Shown here in pieces: positions 1-7,331 of a stretch of DNA of 42,608 nt. The notes beneath the pieces were generated by a model that saw only the letters and a program-made list of their open reading frames with translations, was not told the origin of the DNA and ran no database searches. Position 1 is the stretch's first letter. Each line of letters begins with the position of its first letter. The translations under genes were made by a program, and so were the position numbers. Source of the stretch: an uncultured Neglectibacter sp. (lineage in GTDB: Bacteria; Bacillota; Clostridia; Oscillospirales; Acutalibacteraceae); NCBI GenBank assembly GCA_947647615.1, contig CANSKS010000022.1:1-42608 (forward strand), read 5' to 3'.

Positions 1-219
1 ATTTCCTCTCTGTCCATTTTTGTTTCCTTTTTCTCTTCTCGCTGCCAAGCAATTTTCCTGCCCAGCCGCACCTACTATACCTTATTTTCAAATTCCGCTT
101 CCCTTATTAGGCAGAAGCAGAAAAGACACGAAACCTTTTGCAAAGGATTTTCTGTCCAACAGTTCAACCTGGGAAGCACCGTCCAAAAAGCCTGGCTCTC
201 CGGCAAAGCTTCGGTTTTC

Positions 220-1395
220 TCAAGATCCTGCTTGGGGGCTGAGAACCTCCGATAGAACCCGATCTTCCAAAAAAGTGTTGGCATTATAAAGAAAGAGCAC
301 ATCCGTTATGCTTTCTTGGGCGACGACGCTATCGGCATCCCCGTAATAATAGCGGGGATCCAACAAAATAATGCGGTCATAGCAAGGAAGCAGGAACTGT
401 AAAAAGCAATTCGCGTAAGAGTCCCGAAACATAAGCAGGTTTTTCCCTGTTGCGCCGCCGGTAGTCACGTCCACTCTGGGGGCGTTTCCCCCTAGGAAAA
501 CGGCGTACTGGTCCCTTTCCTTCAGCTTTTCACGGTCGTACATGGTGGCCTTGCGCTGGCCGTCTACCGTGATATAGTACTGTACTTCCTCTTTCGGAAC
601 ATACAGCTCTATCACATCCGCTACTGTGTGGCATCCACTTTTAGAAGAAAGGGTTCCCTCGAAGTTATTGGAAACCGGGAAAACATCGAACTCCGTCGCA
701 AAGTTTTCCAGCCCCAGCCCCGGGGCCATTTCCAAGAAAGCATAATAGGCACCAAGGCTTGTCCAATGGTGGTCTGTACGGTAATAGAGCTGTTCTCCGG
801 CATGACTCAAAAGCCCATCTGTCACATCCAAAAAGTTAGGTCCCTGCAGTTGACCTGCCAAAGCTTTCAAGTCCTCCCGCTGGTTCCGAACCGGGGCGTT
901 CTTAGGCAGTTTATCTTTTAGAATACAGGCGGCATTGGGTACAACGCACATGTTTACTCGAAGCTCCCCATGGCGGGCGGCAAAATCGTTGACAGCCTGC
1001 ATGTTTTTTGATAAAGCATCTTCATTGGGGGTGGCAGGAGGCTCCATCAAATAGTTGTCCCGGCAAAGGTAGACGCCGCCGGCTTCTCGTGCGCCCAGAA
1101 GCCGGGAAACTCGGAAATCCAAGGTAATCCAAACATCACGGCCTGGAAATTGGTCGGCGGTATACTCTTCCCAGGCAGCAAAATAACTGCCGTCGGTAAG
1201 GCCTGTCCAAGTGAGCTTAGGGCGCTGCGCCAGCTTGCGGTTTTCCGCGCTGGAAGTTTCCCTGTCCGGCACGATCTGGTTAAGCAACATGCCCACCAGC
1301 AGACAAAGAAGAAAAAAAATGCCTGTGACTCTTCCATGTTCTCCCCAGCAAAGCTGTTTTTCGGAACGCTGGGGAGTCCTTTTTGATTGCTCCAA
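220..1395 (-). CDS. DHHW/AlgX-like membrane-anchored SGNH-type protein of a surface acylation cassette
   Basis: The product is 391 residues with one N-terminal hydrophobic segment (about 24-41) and a large extracytoplasmic domain. The sequence TDHHW at 207-211 is the hallmark of DHHW/AlgX-like proteins, and RDSY (Ser326) near the C-terminus fits the nucleophile block of the SGNH-like fold. Family members work with MBOAT acyltransferases to place acetyl groups on secreted or surface polysaccharides. The start is a TTG preceded by GAGGGGG at good spacing. The gene follows the MBOAT gene by 15 bases and is the last of a four-gene operon. The acceptor glycan cannot be told from the sequence. I see no convincing terminator in bases 1-219, which hold only unconvincing overlapping frames. 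Confidence 0.85.
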   Translation of the reverse strand: MEQSKRTPQRSEKQLCWGEHGRVTGIFFLLCLLVGMLLNQIVPDRETSSAENRKLAQRPKLTWTGLTDGSYFAAWEEYTADQFPGRDVWITLDFRVSRLLGAREAGGVYLCRDNYLMEPPATPNEDALSKNMQAVNDFAARHGELRVNMCVVPNAACILKDKLPKNAPVRNQREDLKALAGQLQGPNFLDVTDGLLSHAGEQLYYRTDHHWTSLGAYYAFLEMAPGLGLENFATEFDVFPVSNNFEGTLSSKSGCHTVADVIELYVPKEEVQYYITVDGQRKATMYDREKLKERDQYAVFLGGNAPRVDVTTGGATGKNLLMFRDSYANCFLQFLLPCYDRIILLDPRYYYGDADSVVAQESITDVLFLYNANTFLEDRVLSEVLSPQAGS

Positions 1396-1410
1396 GCGAA
1401 AATCCCCCTC

Positions 1411-2781
1411 TCAAAATTGGGCATAAAGGAATGTAGAATAGGTATCGGTCATCATGCCGGCAATGCACAAAAGGAACAATGCCCCATAGGCTACCAGACT
1501 CAACGGGAACCATTTCCTGCCGCTTTCCATCAAATTTCGGCCAAGCTGCGCCCACACCGGCAGACAGGCCAGCACTCCAACAAGCAGTACGCGCCAGGCC
1601 GAGCCCCAATAATACTGGGCTACAGGATCCAAGAAACCTCCTGTGCCGAACATGCGTCCCAGCAAAGTAAAGGCCGATACAGGATCGGGAGAAAAGAAAA
1701 GCACCCACCCCACTACTACACACAACAGGGTAAGCAAATGCCGAAGAGCGCCCGGCAGCTTTTCCAGGACTTGTTTTAGCACTATTTTTTCCAAAATCAG
1801 CAGCAGCCCATAGTAGATGCCCCAAAGCAAGTAACAGGCGCCGTTACCGTGCCAGATGCCTGTTAAAAGCCATACTACCATCAGGTTTAAGGCTGTACGG
1901 GGTGTCCCTTGGCGGCTGCCTCCCAAGGGGATATACACATATTCTTTAAACCAGGTTCCCAGGGAAATGTGCCACCGCCGCCAAAACTCCGCCACCGTAC
2001 CCGAGAGGTAGGGATAGTTGAAGTTTTCTTCAAAATGGAACCCGAATATTTCTGCCAGTCCAATGGCCATGTCGGAATAGCCGCCAAAGTCAAAATAGAG
2101 CATTAACGAATAGGAAAGAGCGCAAAGCCAAGCCCCCGAGGCCGAAAGTTCCCCGGCCGGAAGGGCGCTGAGGCTGTTAAAAGTATTGCCCAAGGTATTG
2201 GCCAGCAACACTTTTTTGGAAAGCCCCACCAGAAACTTTCGAGAGCCGCGGCCGAATTGTTCCCAGGTAACCCGACGGCGCTTTAACTGGGCCTCCATTT
2301 CGCAATAACGCACAATAGGCCCGGAAACCAGCTTAGGGAAAAAAGCGGTGTAAAGGCCAAAATCTATTATATTATGCGGCGCCGCGGCGTTGCCGCGATA
2401 GACGTCGAACAAAAAAGAGAGCAGAGAAAAAGTGAAGTAAGAAACGCCAATAGGCATGGGTAAAGCCTTGCTGCTCACATATCCCGCGACATATTTAAAG
2501 AAGCACAGCAGAAGCAGGTCGAAGGCCACGGCGGAAACCAAAACCAGTCGCGCCCGCTTTTCGTTTCTCTGGGTCAAAAGCAGCTCCAGTTCCCGTCCGG
2601 AAAGGTAATGGAACACCACCAAGAGCAGTAACAAGAAAAGATAAACGGGATTTCCCCAAGCAAAAAACACCAAGCTGCATAATAGAAGCATCGTGTTTTT
2701 CAATTTCCAGGGCATGGCAAAATAGAGCAGCAAGCTTACAGGCAAAAAACCAAAAATAAAGAATAAATTTCCAAAGGCCAT
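1411..2781 (-). CDS. MBOAT family membrane-bound O-acyltransferase (AlgI/DltB-like)
   Basis: This is a 456-residue polytopic membrane protein. The MBOAT landmarks are in order: PIGVSYFTF at 110-118, FPKLVSGPI at 138-146, DFGGYSDMAIG near 231-241, and EFWRRWHISLGTWFKEYVYIPLGG around 265-288. The catalytic His is in TGIWHGNG (His311). AlgI-type proteins carry an acyl group across the membrane to an extracellular acceptor. Start ATG has GGGGGAGAGG upstream. It sits between the DUF4358 gene (12-base gap) and the DHHW gene (15-base gap), the usual partner arrangement. DltB is less likely because no dltA, dltC or dltD is nearby; peptidoglycan or capsule/exopolysaccharide acetylation is the more likely role. 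Confidence 0.93.
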   Translation of the reverse strand: MAFGNLFFIFGFLPVSLLLYFAMPWKLKNTMLLLCSLVFFAWGNPVYLFLLLLLVVFHYLSGRELELLLTQRNEKRARLVLVSAVAFDLLLLCFFKYVAGYVSSKALPMPIGVSYFTFSLLSFLFDVYRGNAAAPHNIIDFGLYTAFFPKLVSGPIVRYCEMEAQLKRRRVTWEQFGRGSRKFLVGLSKKVLLANTLGNTFNSLSALPAGELSASGAWLCALSYSLMLYFDFGGYSDMAIGLAEIFGFHFEENFNYPYLSGTVAEFWRRWHISLGTWFKEYVYIPLGGSRQGTPRTALNLMVVWLLTGIWHGNGACYLLWGIYYGLLLILEKIVLKQVLEKLPGALRHLLTLLCVVVGWVLFFSPDPVSAFTLLGRMFGTGGFLDPVAQYYWGSAWRVLLVGVLACLPVWAQLGRNLMESGRKWFPLSLVAYGALFLLCIAGMMTDTYSTFLYAQF

Positions 2782-2793
2782 TGTCCTCTCCCC

Positions 2794-3279
2794 CTATAGC
2801 GCATCCAAAAAATTCTGGCGGATCTTTTGGGAATTTTCGCTCACAGCAAAAAGGACGTAACAGCCCCGTACCTCTACCACCGCATTGTTGTTCAGCATGG
2901 CGGTCTGCTCCACCCCATAGCCATCGAAGCTTTCTTTTTGCGCGGCCAAACGGGCGTTTATCGCCTGCTGCACAGTCTCGCCCTGAGCAGAGTCCTCCAA
3001 TTTCACAAGCAGCAGCTCTTCCACTCCCATGTTGGTGGAGGGATAATACAAAACGGTCCCTTTATAATCGGCCGGATTCAGCCCGTAAAACCGCCGGAGC
3101 ATCCGACCCTCCCCTTTTTGAGTGGCGCCCTCTTCCAGCTGCGGCGCGGTCAAGGTTTCCAGCTTCTCCAGGGGGATATCTCCCTGGGGGGCTGTACCCG
3201 ACAAAAGAAACAGCAACACGATAAGCAAAACCACGGCGGCAAGACGCCCGGCTTCACATAGTATCAGTTTTTCTTTCAT
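2794..3279 (-). CDS. DUF4358-type membrane-anchored protein
   Basis: The product has 161 residues with one N-terminal transmembrane segment (about 13-28) and an extracytoplasmic domain. The block reading MGVEELLLVKLEDSAQGETV, followed by a helix and a hydrophobic strand near the C-terminus (VVEVRGCYVLFAVSEN), matches what I know of DUF4358 proteins, which are common in Firmicutes beside MBOAT/SGNH acylation genes. Its biochemical job is unknown; a scaffold or coupling role in the acylation complex is inference from context. Its start overlaps the end of the upstream SGNH gene by 26 bases, which suggests translational coupling. Confidence 0.7.
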   Translation of the reverse strand: MKEKLILCEAGRLAAVVLLIVLLFLLSGTAPQGDIPLEKLETLTAPQLEEGATQKGEGRMLRRFYGLNPADYKGTVLYYPSTNMGVEELLLVKLEDSAQGETVQQAINARLAAQKESFDGYGVEQTAMLNNNAVVEVRGCYVLFAVSENSQKIRQNFLDAL

Positions 3280-4282
3280 GGTTCCAAACCGCCTCGATCA
3301 TATTTTTCGCCCAGTGGGGGTAAAAGCTTTCCTCGATATGGATGCCATCCGGCTGCCAAAGCTCCGCGTAGGTCTCTGCAATGGCATCGTTATCCACAAA
3401 AATAATATCCTTTTCCCGGCAGGCAGCCGCCACCGCCTGGTTGAATTCCGGAATACGGTACCAATCGCTACTGGTTTCAAAAGCGGGGTCGCGGGCAGGC
3501 AAAGTGGAATTGACCACCACTTGGACCCCCGGCATCCGCGCCTCCAAGTCGGCAATGATCTGCAGCAGCTCTTCCACATATTCTTGAGGAGTATCCCAAA
3601 AACCGATACTCACATCGTTCAAGCCATAGCAAAGAAAGATATATTTGGGCTGTAAGGCAACAATTTCCTCCATATACTCCTGTATTTGACGTATGGTGTG
3701 CCCCCCGTCTGCCAATACCCTGTTGGTATCCAAAAAGTCGTAATAAAAGAAGCCCACGGCCCTGGAATCTCCCAGCAGCACATAATCGTGAAAGGCCTTC
3801 CAAACCTCGGTTTCACTGAGTTCTATTCCCTCTTCCCCGCCGGCAGCGAGCTGCTGAACAGCGCTGGTTTGCCGCGACCGCAGAAGGGCATCCACTGCTT
3901 CCAAATCCCGCTGCTCCATCGTCTCCAAAAAGGCGAGACCAGCTGTAGTATCGGCCTTACTCAACCGTGGCGGGAACATAGAAGCCCCCATCCAGAGTCC
4001 TACACAAAGGACAACCGTAACCGTAAGCAAGAGGGGATATGGAAGCTCATTCCCTATAACCCCCCTAACAGCGGCCCCAAGGCCGCCGTGTCTTTTATGT
4101 CTGTAGTCCCCGCGGCTCAAAGTAAAACCCACCGTCCGCCTGCTGTCGTACCTTTTATGCCCGTACTCCCTGCGGTTTAAAGCCATACCGCCTGCCCGTG
4201 AGCCGCTTCGTTCCCGGTGTTTGAACTCCCCACGGTCCAAGGTTATCACAGTAGCCCGTGAGCCAATTTCCCCGTGCCTCAA
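3254..4282 (-). CDS. Membrane-anchored SGNH/GDSL hydrolase with Arg/His-rich N-terminal repeats
   Basis: The open frame encodes up to 342 residues. After a transmembrane segment at about 82-101, the C-terminal domain shows the SGNH blocks: GDSR (Ser173), GLND (210-213) and DGIH (Asp312, His315). Such proteins are serine esterases or acyl transfer partners acting outside the membrane. The first 66 residues are unusual: three imperfect 20-21-residue repeats with the pattern SR-x-T-x(3)-L-x-R-G-E/D-F/Y-x-H-K/R, very rich in Arg, Gly and His, which would lie in the cytoplasm. The listed start is a TTG without a good ribosome binding site, so the true start is uncertain; internal starts (Met33, for example) are no better. 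A promoter lies just upstream at 4315-4343. It heads the acylation operon. Confidence 0.75.
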   Translation of the reverse strand: MRHGEIGSRATVITLDRGEFKHRERSGSRAGGMALNRREYGHKRYDSRRTVGFTLSRGDYRHKRHGGLGAAVRGVIGNELPYPLLLTVTVVLCVGLWMGASMFPPRLSKADTTAGLAFLETMEQRDLEAVDALLRSRQTSAVQQLAAGGEEGIELSETEVWKAFHDYVLLGDSRAVGFFYYDFLDTNRVLADGGHTIRQIQEYMEEIVALQPKYIFLCYGLNDVSIGFWDTPQEYVEELLQIIADLEARMPGVQVVVNSTLPARDPAFETSSDWYRIPEFNQAVAAACREKDIIFVDNDAIAETYAELWQPDGIHIEESFYPHWAKNMIEAVWNHERKTDTM

Positions 4283-4314
4283 TCTGTCACCCGCTTTTCG
4301 ACTTAATTACCTCT

Positions 4315-4343
4315 ATTGTGACACAAAATTCCCGTGATTGCAA
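4315..4343 (-). promoter_or_regulatory. Candidate promoter of the acylation operon
   Basis: On the minus strand TTGCAA (4338-4343) is followed after 17 bases by CACAAT (4315-4320). It lies about 33 bases ahead of the SGNH start and just downstream of the terminator of the preceding gene. The -10 is not perfect. Confidence 0.45.
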
Positions 4344-4345
4344 GG

Positions 4346-4396
4346 AAAAAAGGAAGCGTTTTCCTCCGGTAACGGTCTCACCGGGAAAACACTTCC
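4346..4396 (-). terminator. Intrinsic terminator of the 509-residue protein gene
   Basis: GGAAG, GTTTTC and CCGGT at 4352-4370 pair with ACCGG, GAAAAC and CTTCC at 4380-4396, with one mismatch and a 2-base bulge. On the minus strand a run of six T follows. It sits about 120 bases beyond the stop at 4514 and separates that gene from the acylation operon. Bases 4397-4513 hold nothing else I recognise. Confidence 0.75.
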
Positions 4397-4513
4397 TTTC
4401 GAACACGAAATGAAGGGACTGGTATTTTTCCGTCTCCATGACAATTGATCCGAACACAGACCTTTCGCTCAAAATTTTTAAAAGCCATTCTCCACTACCC
4501 TTTTGAAGTTCCT

Positions 4514-6043
4514 TCAGATAAGCGAGAAAGAGGCTTCCTCAAATTGCTTGACATGGAACACAACGCGCCATTCGATATCATCCTGAACCGGCTCAAAGTG
4601 CAACGCAGAACATACTGTATGGAGCTTTCCTGGGGAACTTTCCCCAAACACGATGGCGGTGGGGCCGTCCGCGCCGCCAATGATGCCAACAGAACAGGCG
4701 GCAGTGGCGTCTGGGCGAAAAAGGCCTTCCTCCGGGGCGATCTCTACAGGCCGATCTCCTTCATCGCAGTCAAGGAGTGTAATGTTTTCGGCCGGCTCTG
4801 GGGAAAAGGTATAGCTCATAGCAGTATAGTGGGTGGGGTAAAGCCAACGGGCAGAGCCAAAGCTGCCTTGGGGAATCGTCTGCCGCTCCATTTCCTGCAC
4901 GGCCAGGGTATACGTCTCCCCGCTGGCGGGATGGGAAAAGGTTAGGGAATCACCGGGCCCATGGACCTTAAAACGTGGCCCCGGAACTTGTCCCGGCTGC
5001 TGTTCCATGGTGAGAGAAAGCGACTTGATTTCGGGCGGCCGCTTGCCTTTCCAGGGAAAGGCGTTCCTGTAAATTACCCATCCGTAAGACGGGTTCAGCC
5101 CATACTGATCGACCGTCCATTTTGCTTCTAATTCACAAATAATTCCGGCCGGCAGACAGGGATTGAAGCCCACAGAACAACCGTGAGAAGTCTGCAGCGT
5201 TTTTCCATTTAGCTCCAAACGGGAGTCGAAAGGAAAGCAAAGCGGACTGTCCCATTCCATCTGCATTTGCTGTTCTCGGGTAATATTTCCGCACGAGGCG
5301 CTTTCCCAATTTAGCTTCCACTTTTCCATAAAACTGCGAATGGTTTCCGCCTCAACCTGCATACAAAAATCCACAACAAGTCCTTTGCCGCAGGAATAAG
5401 CAGCAGGAACGACCCAATGGTATCCCGCCCAGTCAAACTGGGCATCCAACCTGATTTCTTTTCCGGCACGGTCTTTCCCATGATGTCCCCAGAAGTTCCC
5501 CTCAAAATAGACCTTCCACTCCGGGGGAGCTTGTTCCGCTGTTGGGTTCCTAGTGACATCGTCATAGTCTTCTGTATACCGAATGCGGCTGTAATCGAAG
5601 GCAGACTGCAGCGCTTTGAGATATGCCCAAGGCTGTTCCATCGGCGTCAGCTTCATTTTTTCGGAAATCTCCTCCATAGCTTGCCGCTGCGCCTGTGTCA
5701 AAGGATTTTCCCGCAAGAAGGTTTCAAACTGCGTTTCATCCCACATCCACCCCTGTTCTACCGCCGCCGCACTGCCGCAAGCAAGGATAAGCCTTAGGAA
5801 ATCCAAAAAATCCTTTGCCAGCGGATGTACATAATTTGGAGCGCCATTCATCGGACTAACCGAAAAAACCATCCCTCCAAATCCACGAATAAAGCAAAAG
5901 TGAATTCCATCTACACCCGTCCAGCCAAAAATTGACGCACCTTTTGGCGTACAAAAATAGGGGGTGTTATCTTCGCGGCATTCCACCCCCATAGGGGCCA
6001 AGCTGATATTTTTCCGTAAGAATTTTTGATATATTTTGTCCAT
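4514..6043 (-). CDS. Unknown protein with a C-terminal OadB-like GIIGGADGPTAI motif
   Basis: I do not recognise the family. From the ATG at 6043, which has GGGGAA upstream, the product is 509 residues. The frame stays open for 46 more codons upstream, but that part has no good start context. There is no signal peptide or clear membrane segment, so it is probably cytoplasmic. Residues 1-75 contain a PMGVECREDNTPYFCTP block and a DGIHFCFIRGFGGMVFSVSP block of the kind seen in uncharacterised Clostridia proteins. The middle is rich in Trp and aromatic beta-strand-like segments. Residues 451-467 read SVGIIGGADGPTAIVFG, the signature of the beta subunit of Na+-translocating decarboxylases, but none of the membrane helices of that subunit are present. 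The gene is followed by its own terminator and appears monocistronic. Confidence 0.7.
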   Translation of the reverse strand: MDKIYQKFLRKNISLAPMGVECREDNTPYFCTPKGASIFGWTGVDGIHFCFIRGFGGMVFSVSPMNGAPNYVHPLAKDFLDFLRLILACGSAAAVEQGWMWDETQFETFLRENPLTQAQRQAMEEISEKMKLTPMEQPWAYLKALQSAFDYSRIRYTEDYDDVTRNPTAEQAPPEWKVYFEGNFWGHHGKDRAGKEIRLDAQFDWAGYHWVVPAAYSCGKGLVVDFCMQVEAETIRSFMEKWKLNWESASCGNITREQQMQMEWDSPLCFPFDSRLELNGKTLQTSHGCSVGFNPCLPAGIICELEAKWTVDQYGLNPSYGWVIYRNAFPWKGKRPPEIKSLSLTMEQQPGQVPGPRFKVHGPGDSLTFSHPASGETYTLAVQEMERQTIPQGSFGSARWLYPTHYTAMSYTFSPEPAENITLLDCDEGDRPVEIAPEEGLFRPDATAACSVGIIGGADGPTAIVFGESSPGKLHTVCSALHFEPVQDDIEWRVVFHVKQFEEASFSLI

Positions 6044-6109
6044 CACACATTCCCCACAAATCCCGATTCCCTTAACCCCGTATTCCACAAATTCATGCTT
6101 ATTGCTACC

Positions 6110-6126
6110 ACATCGTTTTGCGATGT
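6110..6126. promoter_or_regulatory. Inverted repeat upstream of the 509-residue protein gene
   Basis: ACATCG and CGATGT are separated by 5 bases, 67 bases ahead of the chosen start. It could be an operator. No clear promoter hexamers surround it. Confidence 0.25.
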
Positions 6127-6164
6127 TCTGCACGTTTTTTGAACAAAAATCTCCCCTACAACCG

Positions 6165-6920
6165 TTAGAAAAAATAGGCATTGGCTCTGGGTGCCTTCAG
6201 CCTTTCTGTGAACATAGCGGCAAATTCATTGTATGCCGGAACATCCATGTGCTTTGCCCCAACCGGGCAGCGGCGGATACACCGGAAGCAAGCAATGCAC
6301 CGGTCTGTATGGATGGTGCGGTTGTCCTGGCCAATGGCCCGCATGGGGCACTCCGCTACGCAACGGCCACAGTCGATGCAGGCATCATTCGTTAACGGGA
6401 AGAATGAGCCGCCGTTGCCGCCTTCCTTATAAGGACGGTTGCCCGGTACACTCGGTGTGCTGTAGTCACCATTTTTCAGTTTCTTGGCCACTTTCTCAGC
6501 AAATGCGGCATCTTCATCCAGGTCTTCCTTGTTGGGACGGCCTACCTGGATGCTTCCATAAGTGTGTTGTCCGACCAGTGCTGCGGCGGCTACAGGGATG
6601 AAGCCTTGAGCGGTTACCAAATCGCACAGTTCCAGCAATGCGTCGTCGAAATCCCGGTTTCCGTAGGTCACAGTAATAATGCAAGGGGTTTTCTCCCCCC
6701 GCACTTCAGCCAGACGTTCCACAAAGCCCTTGAACAGTCGGCCGCCGTATACCGGCGCGCCGAAAACAACGGCCTCACTGGAACCGTATTGAGCCTTCGC
6801 CCCTTGGCAGGTAAGGTCAAGTTCGTTGTAGGTTCCGCCCAGCGCTTTCGCAATGGCACACGCCCCCTTGCGGCTGGTATCTGTGGGTGAAAAGTAGATG
6901 GCAGTTACAGGATAACCCAT
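6165..6920 (-). CDS. EFR1-type ferrodoxin: flavodoxin domain fused to two [4Fe-4S] clusters
   Basis: The product is 251 residues from the ATG at 6920, which has AGGAGA upstream; a longer frame upstream lacks a binding site. The N-terminal half is a flavodoxin-like domain with the FMN-phosphate loop FSPTDTSRKG (10-19) and the flavin-contacting segment FGAPVYGGR (53-61). The C-terminal part has two classical cluster motifs, Cys181/184/187/191 and Cys208/211/214/218, each ending in Cys-Pro. EFR1 family proteins are cytoplasmic electron carriers in anaerobes; donor and acceptor are unknown here. It ends 121 bases before the next gene on the same strand and seems to be a single-gene unit. Confidence 0.9.
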   Translation of the reverse strand: MGYPVTAIYFSPTDTSRKGACAIAKALGGTYNELDLTCQGAKAQYGSSEAVVFGAPVYGGRLFKGFVERLAEVRGEKTPCIITVTYGNRDFDDALLELCDLVTAQGFIPVAAAALVGQHTYGSIQVGRPNKEDLDEDAAFAEKVAKKLKNGDYSTPSVPGNRPYKEGGNGGSFFPLTNDACIDCGRCVAECPMRAIGQDNRTIHTDRCIACFRCIRRCPVGAKHMDVPAYNEFAAMFTERLKAPRANAYFF

Positions 6921-7043
6921 ATGTAATCTCTCCTTTACGTTGTTATCGTTATTATTTTGCAATATTCTACTTGTTTTTGTGAAAAAAATCGCTCCCGGAA
7001 ACCGTTCTGACGGCCGAGGGCAGGAGAAAATGGCATAGACATA

Positions 7044-7083
7044 AAGAAACCTCTCTTGTCTTGGTAGACAAGAGAGGTTTCTT
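7044..7083 (-). terminator. Terminator of tRNA-Leu
   Basis: A perfect 17-base-pair stem (7044-7060 with 7067-7083) and 6-base loop begin one base after the tRNA 3' end on the minus strand. The 3' arm itself ends in TTTCTT. Confidence 0.85.
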
Positions 7084-7084
7084 G

Positions 7085-7171
7085 TGGTGCAGGTGACAGG
7101 ACTTGAACCTGCATGAACTTGCGCTCATATGGACCTGAACCATACGCGTCTGCCAATTCCGCCACACCTGC
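7085..7171 (-). tRNA. tRNA-Leu (anticodon CAG)
   Basis: This 87-base gene starts GCAGGTG, which pairs with CACCTGC, and has an encoded CCA end with discriminator A. The anticodon stem TATGG/CCATA encloses TTCAGGT, giving anticodon CAG for CUG codons. A long variable arm, typical of class II tRNAs, precedes a GCAGG/CCTGT T-stem with loop TTCAAGT. It is flanked by a consensus promoter and a strong terminator. Confidence 0.96.
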
Positions 7172-7254
7172 ATACGTTCCAAATTTTTACACGGGTGGAA
7201 CCTCCCGAGGCGGGCAACTAAGCTAATCCGCAAGCATTTTTCCAATGCTCAATC

Positions 7255-7283
7255 ATTATAACACCGGCCTTTCAGGTTGTCAA
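7255..7283 (-). promoter_or_regulatory. Consensus housekeeping promoter of tRNA-Leu
   Basis: TTGACA (7278-7283) and TATAAT (7255-7260) on the minus strand are exactly 17 bases apart, a perfect sigma-A type promoter. About 75 bases of leader precede the tRNA. Confidence 0.92.
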
Positions 7284-7331
7284 GCGAAAATTTGCGCGAA
7301 CTTTGAATAAATTGGGGGTTCAGGCGGAGCT

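Noticed and set aside
1411..2781. DltB of teichoic acid D-alanylation
   Set aside because: No dltA, dltC or dltD is adjacent, and a DHHW/AlgX-like partner is.
4085..4264. CRISPR-like or satellite repeat array
   Set aside because: The three units are imperfect, contiguous without spacers, and conserved better as protein than as DNA inside an open frame of an SGNH gene.
4287..4472. A 61-codon minus-strand frame upstream of the acylation operon
   Set aside because: It is the hairpin and T-run of the terminator and the promoter region read as codons.
4514..6043. Oxaloacetate decarboxylase beta subunit
   Set aside because: Only a 15-residue motif matches. The roughly ten membrane helices of the real subunit are absent.
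7044..7171. Integration site for a mobile element at the tRNA gene
   Set aside because: No integrase, no repeated tRNA 3' end nearby, and both flanks hold ordinary chromosomal genes.
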